From DTU015 sp012837895 (GTDB lineage: Bacteria; Bacillota; Sulfobacillia; Fermentithermobacillales; Fermentithermobacillaceae), in the NCBI GenBank assembly GCA_050952085.1, contig JBMNKH010000001.1:310001-374000 (forward strand): 64,000 bases of DNA, in the 5' to 3' direction. Shown piece by piece: positions 42,864 through 53,311 of the stretch. How positions within the stretch are numbered: position 1 is the stretch's first letter; each line of letters starts with the position of its first letter. The position numbers and the translations under genes were made by a program. Under the pieces are notes generated by a model. The model made no database searches. It had not been told where the DNA came from and was given only the letters and a program-made list of their open reading frames with translations.

Positions 42864-45800
42864 GTTTCCATCCCTCATAGGTAGGCTAAGACTCCATCGG
42901 ACATGATTCACCGGGCATGGTATGTAATGTTTCCATCCCTCATAGGTAGGCTAAGACAAAAAGCCCGCCGAAGCGGGCGCTGGGCTTGAAGACACACATC
43001 AGGCGTGGGACGCACTTCTTTCGGGATCGGTTTCCATCCCTCATAGGTAGGCTAAGACCTTCCGCCTGCTTAATCGGGACAGACCTTTTGGCTAGTTTCC
43101 ATCCCTCATAGGTAGGCTAAGACGCGGGAGTGGTGTCCAAGGTGTGGGCGGGAGTGGTGTTTCCATCCCTCATAGGTAGGCTAAGACGTTGCATAAATGT
43201 CGGTTGTGTGCGATACCATAGAGTTTCCATCCCTCATAGGTAGGCTAAGACTTACAGGCGCCGCACAGAGGGTCGGGCTCATCCTTATGTTTCCATCCCT
43301 CATAGGTAGGCTAAGACGAAGAACGACAGCGTACATGAACTGGTGCGAGTCAAGTTTCCATCCCTCATAGGTAGGCTAAGACTTGAGGCGAAGGAGGAAT
43401 GAAAAGAATGACAATGACGTTTCCATCCCTCATAGGTAGGCTAAGACACCTGGTATGGGTCTTCTTTCTCGGCTTTCTTGCCGGGTTTCCATCCCTCATA
43501 GGTAGGCTAAGACTCATTGAGCTTTGCTTGTGCTTTGTCTGTCTCTGGAGTTTCCATCCCTCATAGGTAGGCTAAGACATCACGCCAAAACGTTGAAGCG
43601 TTCTTGTTCCGATGTTTCCATCCCTCATAGGTAGGCTAAGACTTGATAAGGCTACCATGGGCATAGCCAGGTTGGATGGTTTCCATCCCTCATAGGTAGG
43701 CTAAGACCTCTAGCCAAGGGTTTAAGTTATGACGAACTAGGGTTTCCATCCCTCATAGGTAGGCTAAGACCAACACAAGTTCGGCAACACGCTCAGCATC
43801 AAGCTGGTTTCCATCCCTCATAGGTAGGCTAAGACCAGTTTTCTTGCGCTCTTGGTTCCGATACGTTCAGTGTTTCCATCCCTCATAGGTAGGCTAAGAC
43901 TGTTGATGGTCATCTTCCTCCTTCTCCTCCAACTTGGTTTCCATCCCTCATAGGTAGGCTAAGACCGTCCGTCTTGCGTAGCCGGGGTTCGATTTTCTTG
44001 GTTTCCATCCCTCATAGGTAGGCTAAGACGCACCATTCGGGGCTGCCGGGCTGTTCGATACTCAAGGTTTCCATCCCTCATAGGTAGGCTAAGACACTTC
44101 ATCGAGAGACATACCCGCCTCGATTTTCTCAGTTTCCATCCCTCATAGGTAGGCTAAGACATGGAGCCATCCAAGTGGATTAGTACTTGAACCTCGGGTT
44201 TCCATCCCTCATAGGTAGGCTAAGACCCGGGGCCATTGATGCCGGCGAAGTGACGATCACCCTGTTTCCATCCCTCATAGGTAGGCTAAGACCTGTGATG
44301 CTGCAATCAGTTTACCGTATGAAGTGTAGTTTCCATCCCTCATAGGTAGGCTAAGACCCCCATGCCAGGGCGTCTTCGTGCCTCTCGAAGTAGTTTCCAT
44401 CCCTCATAGGTAGGCTAAGACGCTGACCAGGTTCCTGAACCCAAAGTCGACAAATCGGGTTTCCATCCCTCATAGGTAGGCTAAGACGGGGCCAGAAGGC
44501 AGAAATCACAAACCCTAGCCAATGTTTCCATCCCTCATAGGTAGGCTAAGACGCCTGCACCTGTGGAGCTTTGCCAAACAGAGCTTGGGGTTTCCATCCC
44601 TCATAGGTAGGCTAAGACGCCCAGGAGCCTGCCATAATCGGTATCAGGTGTATGTTTCCATCCCTCATAGGTAGGCTAAGACCCACGCTCAACGCCAAGC
44701 TCCACGAGGTCGGCCAGAGTTTCCATCCCTCATAGGTAGGCTAAGACCGGTCTTGCCAGAATCGGTCGGTCCAACGATGACGGGTTTCCATCCCTCATAG
44801 GTAGGCTAAGACTGAGCACTTGCAATGGCCTCGTCCTGGGCCTTGTTATGTTTCCATCCCTCATAGGTAGGCTAAGACCTCATTGAAAAAATCGACAGCC
44901 TTACAGGCTGGATGTTTCCATCCCTCATAGGTAGGCTAAGACTTGCCCACCATATTTGGGAACCCAACTCGGTATTTGTTTCCATCCCTCATAGGTAGGC
45001 TAAGACGACAGGACTTCTCCCAGTTTTTGAACTACTGGCGTGTTTCCATCCCTCATAGGTAGGCTAAGACCGATACCTACATCTATATCGGCGAAAGCAC
45101 AACATAGTTTCCATCCCTCATAGGTAGGCTAAGACCGCTATCTATCGCGAAATCGTTTCCGGGGAAACGAGTTTCCATCCCTCATAGGTAGGCTAAGACC
45201 TCCACTATTCTGTCTTGCCAATGAGTCGGTTCAGTTTCCATCCCTCATAGGTAGGCTAAGACATCACTACCGGCGTGGGGTTTATTATTTGGTACATTGT
45301 TTCCATCCCTCATAGGTAGGCTAAGACTCGAGTTTGGACTTTTCATGTCGCGCCGCGAGTAGTTTCCATCCCTCATAGGTAGGCTAAGACGACATAAGCC
45401 AGTCATACAGTAATTGTAGGTTCTGCTGTTTCCATCCCTCATAGGTAGGCTAAGACGGGAGGCGGTCGGCATGAGTGTGGTAGCGGTCACAGTTTCCATC
45501 CCTCATAGGTAGGCTAAGACTCCTGCGGCCATCATAAGGGATTCGTACGAAAGCCGTTTCCATCCCTCATAGGTAGGCTAAGACGAGACGGCCAGGGACT
45601 GGTCGATGCGGTGGTCCGTGGTTTCCATCCCTCATAGGTAGGCTAAGACCAGTGCAGTTAGGGCAATTGTTTCTGCCTTATCTGCGTTTCCATCCCTCAT
45701 AGGTAGGCTAAGACTTGCGCCTTCTTGCCCATGACGGAACGCAAGATTGTGGTTTCCATCCCTCATAGGTAGGCTAAGACTATCTATATCGGCGGGTACA

Positions 45801-48116
45801 CAACAGAAAAGGTATAGTTTCCATCCCTCATAGGTAGGCTAAGACGCCGCAGGTTATCACGCTTACCACCCAGGGTACATAGTTTCCATCCCTCATAGGT
45901 AGGCTAAGACCCGGAGTACAGGCAGGACGTCCTCTGCTGCAAATCCGGTTTCCATCCCTCATAGGTAGGCTAAGACTTCCCTCGGAGCCGCCAGCTATAA
46001 TATCCCTCTGCATGTTTCCATCCCTCATAGGTAGGCTAAGACTTCATGGCTTCATTGGGGTTTTTGTTTGTTACCTGGGGTTTCCATCCCTCATAGGTAG
46101 GCTAAGACCTCATGGAACAGGGTCTCGAAGGCCTCGAGAGTGTGTTTCCATCCCTCATAGGTAGGCTAAGACTCGCAGTGGGTTACTCGAGATTGGACGC
46201 GTGCCGTGTTTCCATCCCTCATAGGTAGGCTAAGACCCTGCCGCTCATCGTGCTTACTTTGGCAGGTGGGCTGTTTCCATCCCTCATAGGTAGGCTAAGA
46301 CCTGGTCCTGTCGTGACGGTGCTCTCAAAGGCGGGAAGGTTTCCATCCCTCATAGGTAGGCTAAGACCTGCGGGCAGGCGAGCGCGAGGAGCTAGAAATT
46401 GGGTTTCCATCCCTCATAGGTAGGCTAAGACATGAGGATGTGTGATGCATGCGGAAAACACATTGGTTTCCATCCCTCATAGGTAGGCTAAGACTATTGC
46501 AGCCAAGGATGCGCTCTCTGGTGTCTGTAGTTTCCATCCCTCATAGGTAGGCTAAGACTTTGCTGAAGTTCCGCTAGTTCGTCGATGATGAGAAGTTTCC
46601 ATCCCTCATAGGTAGGCTAAGACTTCCACTATCATTATATACATGCTAACCATGAGTGTGTTTCCATCCCTCATAGGTAGGCTAAGACGCACATCGGGTG
46701 CGAACACACGGGCGTTCAACACGTGTTTCCATCCCTCATAGGTAGGCTAAGACGGTTCTTGCCACATGTGCTATACCACCTTCCTCCCCGGTTTCCATCC
46801 CTCATAGGTAGGCTAAGACCCGCCAGCAATTTAACTTGGCGGACAAAGATCATAGTTTCCATCCCTCATAGGTAGGCTAAGACCGTGCTGGGCTCGAGTG
46901 CAAAACCACCGGTCTATAGTTTCCATCCCTCATAGGTAGGCTAAGACCTTTGCCCAGCGAATACACGCCGCCTGCTATGGCTCGTTTCCATCCCTCATAG
47001 GTAGGCTAAGACAGAAATAGGCGCATACCTTCAGTCTCAGGGGATAGGTTTCCATCCCTCATAGGTAGGCTAAGACTCAGGGCGGGAACGAACAGGAACA
47101 GCAGAAATGCGAGGTTTCCATCCCTCATAGGTAGGCTAAGACGAAAAGCTCTTGCACATCTTCCCAGCGTACTTTGATGGTTTCCATCCCTCATAGGTAG
47201 GCTAAGACGGGAGACAGAAGGCGGCGAAGGGTTGAAGCAGCGCAGTTTCCATCCCTCATAGGTAGGCTAAGACCCTAAATGCCCGGGTAGGCGGAAGCCA
47301 AATCTAGTGTTTCCATCCCTCATAGGTAGGCTAAGACGGTACACCTCGAAGCCCTCTGCGTCGGGAGTGGAAGGTTTCCATCCCTCATAGGTAGGCTAAG
47401 ACTTCCAGGCCGATGAATCTGCCCTGGTAGACACCGAGTTTCCATCCCTCATAGGTAGGCTAAGACGTTCGCACAGGAAAGTGTGTACCGGCGTTTTTCA
47501 ATGTTTCCATCCCTCATAGGTAGGCTAAGACTTCAGGCCACGATGGCCAAGATACGTCAGTTTCAGGTTTCCATCCCTCATAGGTAGGCTAAGACTTGTT
47601 CTGCACGGTCAAAGGCTTACCTTGGATAACGTTTCCATCCCTCATAGGTAGGCTAAGACTTATATGTCAAGTTACATGACGGTGTCAATATAAAGTTTCC
47701 ATCCCTCATAGGTAGGCTAAGACAGTTATTGTACGCAGGTATTATGAGCCATGTTGGGGGGTTTCCATCCCTCATAGGTAGGCTAAGACGCCGCTCGGTT
47801 TCCTGCTGGCAAACCAGGACGGAGAGTTTCCATCCCTCATAGGTAGGCTAAGACTTTGTATGATAGTGCGAATAAGATCGGCTACGTATTCGGTTTCCAT
47901 CCCTCATAGGTAGGCTAAGACCCATCGGCGCACAGTTTTCGGACCCTGGAAACAGAGTTTCCATCCCTCATAGGTAGGCTAAGACTTCCAAAGTAAAAAA
48001 CGGCTTGTTAGCCGCTATGGTGTGTTTCCATCCCTCATAGGTAGGCTAAGACATCCTGGATGCTTGTTTTTATGTTCTCCCACACAGGTTTCCATCCCTC
48101 ATAGGTAGGCTAAGAC
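42864..48116 (-). CRISPR. CRISPR array, 29-bp repeats, 81 repeats and 80 spacers by hand count
   Basis: The + strand repeat begins GTTTCCATCCCTC and ends GGTAGGCTAAGAC (29 bp). Read on the minus strand it ends ATGGAAAC, the usual type I-B 5' handle, so the array is transcribed from the cas side (leader at 48117-48355). Repeats looked identical throughout, including the end far from the leader. Spacers are 34-38 bp, mostly 35-37, except one of 72 bp at 42958-43029. Several spacers read as short ORFs together with the repeat; these are artefacts. Confidence 0.98.
42958..42978 (-). terminator. Intrinsic terminator inside the array
   Basis: On the minus strand GCCCGC-TTCG-GCGGGC is a perfect 6-bp stem with a UUCG loop, followed by TTTTTG. 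It lies at the end of the 72-bp spacer, two repeats before the leader-distal end, so it could end the pre-crRNA. Confidence 0.65.
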
Positions 48117-48355
48117 CCGTTTGAACTGGTCTTTAGCAAACAGTCGCCCTCATTGTGCTAGTACGTCGGCTTGGACTCAACACCATTATACCACCTTCCA
48201 TTGTCCTTTGACCTTCCGTTCTAGAGAGAACACGCCAAGTTGTTGGTGACCTGGCGGTGTCGTCGGGTCCCGGGGCTTTTTGCGCTACTGGAACCCGACG
48301 ACATGACCATACCAGACTCTCTACGCCTTCTTTGGCCGGTAAACCTGACTCGGCA
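48117..48355 (-). promoter_or_regulatory. CRISPR leader region
   Basis: This gene-free stretch lies between the cas2 stop and the first repeat. On the minus strand a perfect TATAAT (48185-48190) lies about 70 bp before the first repeat; the -35 is poor. A 13-bp stem (48259-48271 with 48290-48302, one mismatch) lies further upstream without a U-run. New spacers are expected to enter at 48116. Confidence 0.75.
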
Positions 48356-48619
48356 CTAGACCTCCATCGATATTAGCCCTTTTTCACGACCAAGGACTTC
48401 CCGCGAACTATATTTCGTTGATTGAAACTTGTAAATGATAACCGAGTCCTGCTCTTCATCAATAATGGTCTTGAGCTCCCTTTTGAGTTGCCTCAGCTTC
48501 ATTTCAGTTAATTCGCCTTCTAACACAGAGTTCTGAATCCAAAAGAGGTATTCGCGGCACTTCTTCAAGACTTTCGCCACCCGTTTTTGCTCTACATCGT
48601 ATACGAGGATCACGAACAT
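48356..48619 (-). CDS. cas2: CRISPR-associated endonuclease Cas2
   Basis: This 87-residue adaptation protein has the ferredoxin-like start MFVILVYDVEQKRVAKV, in which the Asp of YDV (residue 8) is the family metal residue. Its later half has the strand DSVIIYKF. It bridges two Cas1 dimers in spacer integration. It is the last cas gene before the leader, 69 bp after cas1. Confidence 0.95.
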   Translation of the reverse strand: MFVILVYDVEQKRVAKVLKKCREYLFWIQNSVLEGELTEMKLRQLKRELKTIIDEEQDSVIIYKFQSTKYSSREVLGREKGLISMEV

Positions 48620-48688
48620 ACTTCTGCCACCCTTATATCACCGTTCATGTGAAACTAAGATTGTCTTGGGTTGATGTCGCTCAACTAT

Positions 48689-49684
48689 CTACCAAGATGC
48701 AACAAACGGTGTATACTCCTTCTCGCCAAGCAAATACTTTTCGAGTTTATATAGTTCCATTCTTATCAAACGCCTGTAGGAAACCGGCCTACCAAGTCCA
48801 CGATACTTCACAGTTGTCTGCAATTTCTGCATGATTTCAGCAACAAAGGTCTTTCGGCCTGTGTCTTTCAAGAACACTCCACCTGATTCCTTAACAAAGT
48901 CATTGGCCTTGACTCTGCCGTCATTTACCACGGTAAGTATCGCCCGGTCAACTATAATCGGCTTAAACACTTCTGCAATATCAAGATTGAGAGTGAATCT
49001 CCTCCAATTGGTGGTATGAAGATATCCTATGCGAGGATCAAGATGGGTTCTGTAAATCTCACTCAGCACCGTTGTATAAAGGATGGAATTGCCCAAACTG
49101 ATAAGGGTATTTATATAGTTCTGAGGAGGGCGCCGGGTGCGCTTCTCAAACACAAACTCCGGATTCTTGATTATCTCATCAAAACTCTTGTAATACGTTG
49201 CCCGCGCGTTACCCTCGATCGCCATTAAAGTCTCGATGCTACCTGCATCTTGCACGTCCTTTCCCAATGATTCGATACGTTCTATAGTATCGCCTAGATC
49301 CCTTCCCCGGTTTTGGTAATACTTCAACACTTGTCTAATATTGCGAATGGCACCTTCAACGAACCCTTTAGCCAGGTGCAACCGTTTCTCAAAGTCAATG
49401 TAGTTGGCAACCTGCTTGAGCAGCATGTGACCAGAGTTATAGTGTTCCCTCGGATAGAAGCTTCCGGTGTAATACTCGTAGTGATTAAAAAAGTGCAGGA
49501 TAATCCCGTGTGAATTACAAAACTCCAAGAAGCGCTTGTTCAAATCTACTTCGCCAAAAATCAAGATTTCATCAATCTTTTGGATTGGGAGGTATCGTTT
49601 CCGATCACCATAGTCAAACACGATGGTATTGTCTTTCCGCCCAAGCCGTCCGTCCGAGTACAGCAAGATGCTCCTCATGTTCAT
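48689..49684 (-). CDS. cas1: CRISPR-associated integrase Cas1 (type I-B)
   Basis: The 331-residue protein has the metal ligands Glu157 (AIEGNARATYY), His223 (GYLHTTNWRRF) and Glu238 (DIAEVFKP), with the N-terminal beta domain ILLYSDGRLGRKDNTIVF. Length and motifs are of the type I-B kind. It integrates new spacers with Cas2. Start ATG 49684. Confidence 0.96.
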   Translation of the reverse strand: MNMRSILLYSDGRLGRKDNTIVFDYGDRKRYLPIQKIDEILIFGEVDLNKRFLEFCNSHGIILHFFNHYEYYTGSFYPREHYNSGHMLLKQVANYIDFEKRLHLAKGFVEGAIRNIRQVLKYYQNRGRDLGDTIERIESLGKDVQDAGSIETLMAIEGNARATYYKSFDEIIKNPEFVFEKRTRRPPQNYINTLISLGNSILYTTVLSEIYRTHLDPRIGYLHTTNWRRFTLNLDIAEVFKPIIVDRAILTVVNDGRVKANDFVKESGGVFLKDTGRKTFVAEIMQKLQTTVKYRGLGRPVSYRRLIRMELYKLEKYLLGEKEYTPFVASW

Positions 49685-49760
49685 GCTAATTTCCTCCTAA
49701 AACCAGTCAGCAAACGTCATACTGGCCACGCGGTATCGGTCCAGCCTACGGTCCTAAGAA

Positions 49761-50318
49761 TCAGGACCAACAGAATTCCGAATAGCCGCAACTGCGACAC
49801 AATCCAATCCTCACAGGCTCTGGGGGTAAAGACTGAGTTATGAGGTCAATGATAGAATCTTCAACTGATCTAAGCTCTTGCAGGGTCGCTTCAGTTAGTC
49901 GGATAGTCTTCCTTCTTCTCTCTTCAGGAAATCTAAGTTCTCCTGACGCATCGACACCCCGTTCACATAACTCCTTCAGGTAAAACAGGAGCTGCATTGT
50001 AGCGCTTTTTTCATGACGGCTGGTTTTCTTGACTTCAGACACAATGAGGGTTCCGTCCATTCTCTGCACTATGTCAAGTCTAGAAGAGCCAACCGAGAAC
50101 TCCTTCTTTTCTCTACCGTACGCTATCTCCTGCAAGAAACGGCCATATTCAATGTTTGGATCGTCTTCGTCGGGATTAATCTGATGCGCCATGAGCCAGA
50201 CCTGCCGTTTGCAGACATAGTAGTACCATACAAGCGTCCCCGTAACGCGTAAATCGCCGGCTACAGTGTGAACACGGATGTGAGGTGATGTAGGTTCTAG
50301 GAATTCATTCTCCCTCAT
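49761..50318 (-). CDS. cas4: CRISPR-associated exonuclease Cas4
   Basis: Starting at ATG 50318 after GGGGGTG gives 185 residues. The iron-sulfur cysteines are Cys36 (YYYVCKRQ) and Cys174, Cys177 and Cys183 (LCRSCGYSEFCWS). The RecB-type nuclease residues are Asp82 and Glu95-x-Lys97. Cas4 trims and selects prespacers with the right PAM. It lies between cas3 and cas1, as is usual in type I-B. Confidence 0.94.
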   Translation of the reverse strand: MRENEFLEPTSPHIRVHTVAGDLRVTGTLVWYYYVCKRQVWLMAHQINPDEDDPNIEYGRFLQEIAYGREKKEFSVGSSRLDIVQRMDGTLIVSEVKKTSRHEKSATMQLLFYLKELCERGVDASGELRFPEERRRKTIRLTEATLQELRSVEDSIIDLITQSLPPEPVRIGLCRSCGYSEFCWS

Positions 50319-50373
50319 ACTCTGGTCACCCCCCTTTCTTCGGCCATCCATCCCCTCATCTCAACGCAACCTA

Positions 50374-52641
50374 TCAATACATGTAATTTCCTATGCTGTC
50401 TTCCTGAAGACCAGGATGAATGTATCCCGCTTCCGTATGGTAAATCGCACCAATATGTTTGTCCGCCCAGTCTTGTTCCGGGTCCGACCCAATGGCGTCC
50501 CTTGAGAGCAGCCAATATCGTCCATTCAACACAGGTCGCAGCGGTGGGGCGTCACTTGTTGTTTCTATCTGCCCTATCATGTTCAAGCTTTGGTAGAGGG
50601 ATTTGAGGGGTATTTCGATCATGTATTGAGATGCCATGTTGCGCAAATAGCGAATACGTTCTTGGGTTTCATAGGACCACTCTATTTGCTCTAATTCTTC
50701 AAGCAAGGGAAGCAGACCCTCATCAAGTTCAACAAATACCGGCACCTCGTAGAAGTCCTGTTCTTCTATCAATTTTGGCAGACTGCCCCAATGCCCCTTA
50801 CGTATGTCATGAGCGAAGAAATCCTCCGTATGGATCCGTTCAAGGATACGTTTGTAGTACTCATCAACCATCTCAGGAACCTCATGTTCTGAGAATGCCC
50901 GGCATTGAAACAATATTTCCCGGGTAGCAAGAGTAAGAATCTTGCTGTACACATAGGAGTGGAACGAACGATCATTGGGAGCACGCAGCTCCGCCACAAG
51001 CACGCGTCCATGGACACCCGGGTTGAAATGGCGGTTACACCGCCCTGCTACCTGGATCACTGAATCAAGAGGGCCCAGATCCCTATACACCCAGTCAAAA
51101 TCCAGGTCTACACCCGCTTCAACCACCTGGGTTGCAACCAAATGATGCTTACATTTTCTCTCGCGCAACTCCTTCAAACGTCTTAGCGTCGCCCGCCGGT
51201 GAAGGGGAGCCATAGACTTAGAGAGAAACAACACCGGGCCATCAAGCCGGTCGCGGAGCTTACGCCAAGCCTGGAAGGCAGACTTCTTGGTGTTGAGGAC
51301 AACTAGACCACAACCATCGTCTATCGGCAAATGACTTTCGAGCAAGTACGGGAGGTCTTCAATTGGGATCTTTTCATCCAAGCATTCATATGTGTGCCGC
51401 GACTTGGAAAAAGGCTGGATGCCAGCAGCTAATTCAGTGCCCTTGCCGATATGAGGTTGGGTGGCTGTCATAAGCAAGAACACAGTACCGCACTGTTCCG
51501 CCAAAAGCTCCATGGTTTTTTCAAAGCCCTTCCATAATTCCGGGCGGATGCTCTGGGGCTCGTCAAGAACTACCACGGCGTTATGGAGACGATGAAAATT
51601 CAGAGAAGCATTGGCCCGGGGATCGAAACACGCATTCCAAAGAGCAGCTAAGGTGGTTACTACTACTGGCTCAGTCCAATACCTGAACAAGCTGGACATT
51701 CGCTGCAAGGCCCCTTGACTGGACTCAGTGCTTTCCGCTCGTAGGGAGAACACACCACTATGATCTTCTTGCACATTCCTGCCGAACACATCACGCGCCA
51801 CTTTTGCGTTTTGTTCCACAATGGCAATGAAAGGCAAAGCGTAGATAATAGAGTTAGCTCCAATCTTGGATGCAAACTCGCGTGCGATCTGAAGACCTGT
51901 CACAGTCTTACCTGAACCGGTCGGTAGGGTAAGTGTGTATATACCTGGCCTTAGTTTGTCCGGAATCTGTCCAAAGCATTTTTTCCGAACAGACGTCCGC
52001 CATTCGCTCATCTCAGTGTCTGTCTTGAAATCAGGCAAATTGAAGCTGGGTATTTCGTTGAAAGCAATATCAGAAATGCCTATAGCATCCATCCGGTCGC
52101 CGGTAATGAAAAGAGAGTATAACGTGCGCCACTTGAGCCAATCTTTCTCGTTTACTTTCAGATCAAGATTCAGCCAGTCAACGAAACCGTACCAATCATC
52201 TTCCGTCAATAAGTGAGGCCAATCAGGTAACAGACTGAGCATTTCCTGATTAATAACCGCATGGTCCAGACGATCCCCGGCCCAAAAGCTCTTGACCTCC
52301 TCTATGTCCTGAAGACTGGTATGGTGCCTTCTAACCACCTCAGCAGCCATGAGGCTCTTGGTGAGACTTAGAGCAAAATACGAGGAAGGACGTGAATGCT
52401 CAATTCGTTGGGAGGCCCCTTCAAGATAGGCTTGAAATGTTGGGTGGACCTTGCCCAGGTCATGGGTCCACCCAACGATTTGCAGGAGGTCAATATCCAC
52501 TTCAATGCTATGTACCTCTGCCAGGCGTTTCGAAATAGATGCCACGTTTTGGAGATGTTGCTTCAGCAGTTTGTCATCATGGCTTTTCAGGTTACCAGGG
52601 AGGGAACCAGGCGACCACATCTTCTCCGCATTGCGTGACAT
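50374..52641 (-). CDS. cas3: CRISPR-associated nuclease-helicase Cas3 (HD plus DEAD-like helicase)
   Basis: I place the start at ATG 52641 behind AAAGGGG, overlapping the end of cas5, for 755 residues. The HD nuclease domain has H60-D61 in GWTHDLGKVHP and an early His29. The superfamily 2 helicase has Walker A LPTGSGKT (Lys245), VVLDEPQSI, TATQP and AGRCNRH motifs. It is recruited by the target-bound Cascade to degrade invader DNA. It appears complete. Confidence 0.95.
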   Translation of the reverse strand: MSRNAEKMWSPGSLPGNLKSHDDKLLKQHLQNVASISKRLAEVHSIEVDIDLLQIVGWTHDLGKVHPTFQAYLEGASQRIEHSRPSSYFALSLTKSLMAAEVVRRHHTSLQDIEEVKSFWAGDRLDHAVINQEMLSLLPDWPHLLTEDDWYGFVDWLNLDLKVNEKDWLKWRTLYSLFITGDRMDAIGISDIAFNEIPSFNLPDFKTDTEMSEWRTSVRKKCFGQIPDKLRPGIYTLTLPTGSGKTVTGLQIAREFASKIGANSIIYALPFIAIVEQNAKVARDVFGRNVQEDHSGVFSLRAESTESSQGALQRMSSLFRYWTEPVVVTTLAALWNACFDPRANASLNFHRLHNAVVVLDEPQSIRPELWKGFEKTMELLAEQCGTVFLLMTATQPHIGKGTELAAGIQPFSKSRHTYECLDEKIPIEDLPYLLESHLPIDDGCGLVVLNTKKSAFQAWRKLRDRLDGPVLFLSKSMAPLHRRATLRRLKELRERKCKHHLVATQVVEAGVDLDFDWVYRDLGPLDSVIQVAGRCNRHFNPGVHGRVLVAELRAPNDRSFHSYVYSKILTLATREILFQCRAFSEHEVPEMVDEYYKRILERIHTEDFFAHDIRKGHWGSLPKLIEEQDFYEVPVFVELDEGLLPLLEELEQIEWSYETQERIRYLRNMASQYMIEIPLKSLYQSLNMIGQIETTSDAPPLRPVLNGRYWLLSRDAIGSDPEQDWADKHIGAIYHTEAGYIHPGLQEDSIGNYMY

Positions 52642-53311
52642 CCAGTCCACCCCTTTGGCGCAAGTATATCTTGTTCTTAGGTGACGGCTGATACAGAACT
52701 GTCTTGCTTTCAATCAAGGTTCGTTCTTGGTCAAACTTGAAAGGTACAATTTCCCGGAATATTCCTTCTGACCGCAATACATCAACATCCAAATCCTCGT
52801 CCCATGGAACGACGCTATCCACTCCGATTAAGTCATCTACAACCGGTTGCCAGGGAAAAGACCCTATGTAGTGCAGGTCTGCGATGGCGTACGCGGTTCC
52901 AAGACACGGGGTGTATATGAAACAAGCTGATTCCAGCAGGTCTCGTAGTCGTTTCTCCATCTCTCCTGCAACGTAAATCCGATATCGCGGCGAGCCCACA
53001 AACTGGTGCTTAACCTGGATCCTAGGATTCTTCTGCGGGTCCTTTGTGTTTGTAAAATTCAACGAATGCTTTTGCCACTTGAGCTCATCCATAATCCTCA
53101 CTGCAACTCTGGTCCCGTTCATATACTGCCAGTAGTGGGCATTGGAAGCATCCTTACCGCTCCCGTTTTCTATGCCGGTTATAGCCGCAATCATCCCCGC
53201 AATGGCTGTCGGTGGCGGAAAGGCAAATGAAACCGACGAGGTGGTGGTATACGGCTTGCGAAACATAGCTATGGAGCCTGAAGCTTCAAATACCGTGACT
53301 GTAGAGTTCAT
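52592..53311 (-). CDS. cas5b: Cascade subunit Cas5 (type I-B)
   Basis: The 239-residue RAMP protein has a first ferredoxin-like fold (VTVFEASGSIAMFRKPYTTTS), the family segment FPPPTAIAGMIAAITG and the C-terminal IYLRQRGG strand. It caps the 5' handle of the crRNA in Cascade. ATG 53311 overlaps the cas7 stop (ATGA). Confidence 0.92.
   Translation of the reverse strand: MNSTVTVFEASGSIAMFRKPYTTTSSVSFAFPPPTAIAGMIAAITGIENGSGKDASNAHYWQYMNGTRVAVRIMDELKWQKHSLNFTNTKDPQKNPRIQVKHQFVGSPRYRIYVAGEMEKRLRDLLESACFIYTPCLGTAYAIADLHYIGSFPWQPVVDDLIGVDSVVPWDEDLDVDVLRSEGIFREIVPFKFDQERTLIESKTVLYQPSPKNKIYLRQRGGLDVTQCGEDVVAWFPPW

Noticed and set aside
45245..47194. Minus-strand ORFs of 60-85 codons with repeated LSLPMRDGN
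   Set aside because: They are CRISPR repeats read through in frame; no ribosome sites and the repeat itself encodes the motif.
42864..48116. Self-targeting spacers against genes of this window
   Set aside because: I saw no obvious match by eye but cannot search all 80 spacers exactly; no claim made.
48259..48302. Terminator of the cas operon
   Set aside because: Stem is good but no U-run follows on the minus strand.
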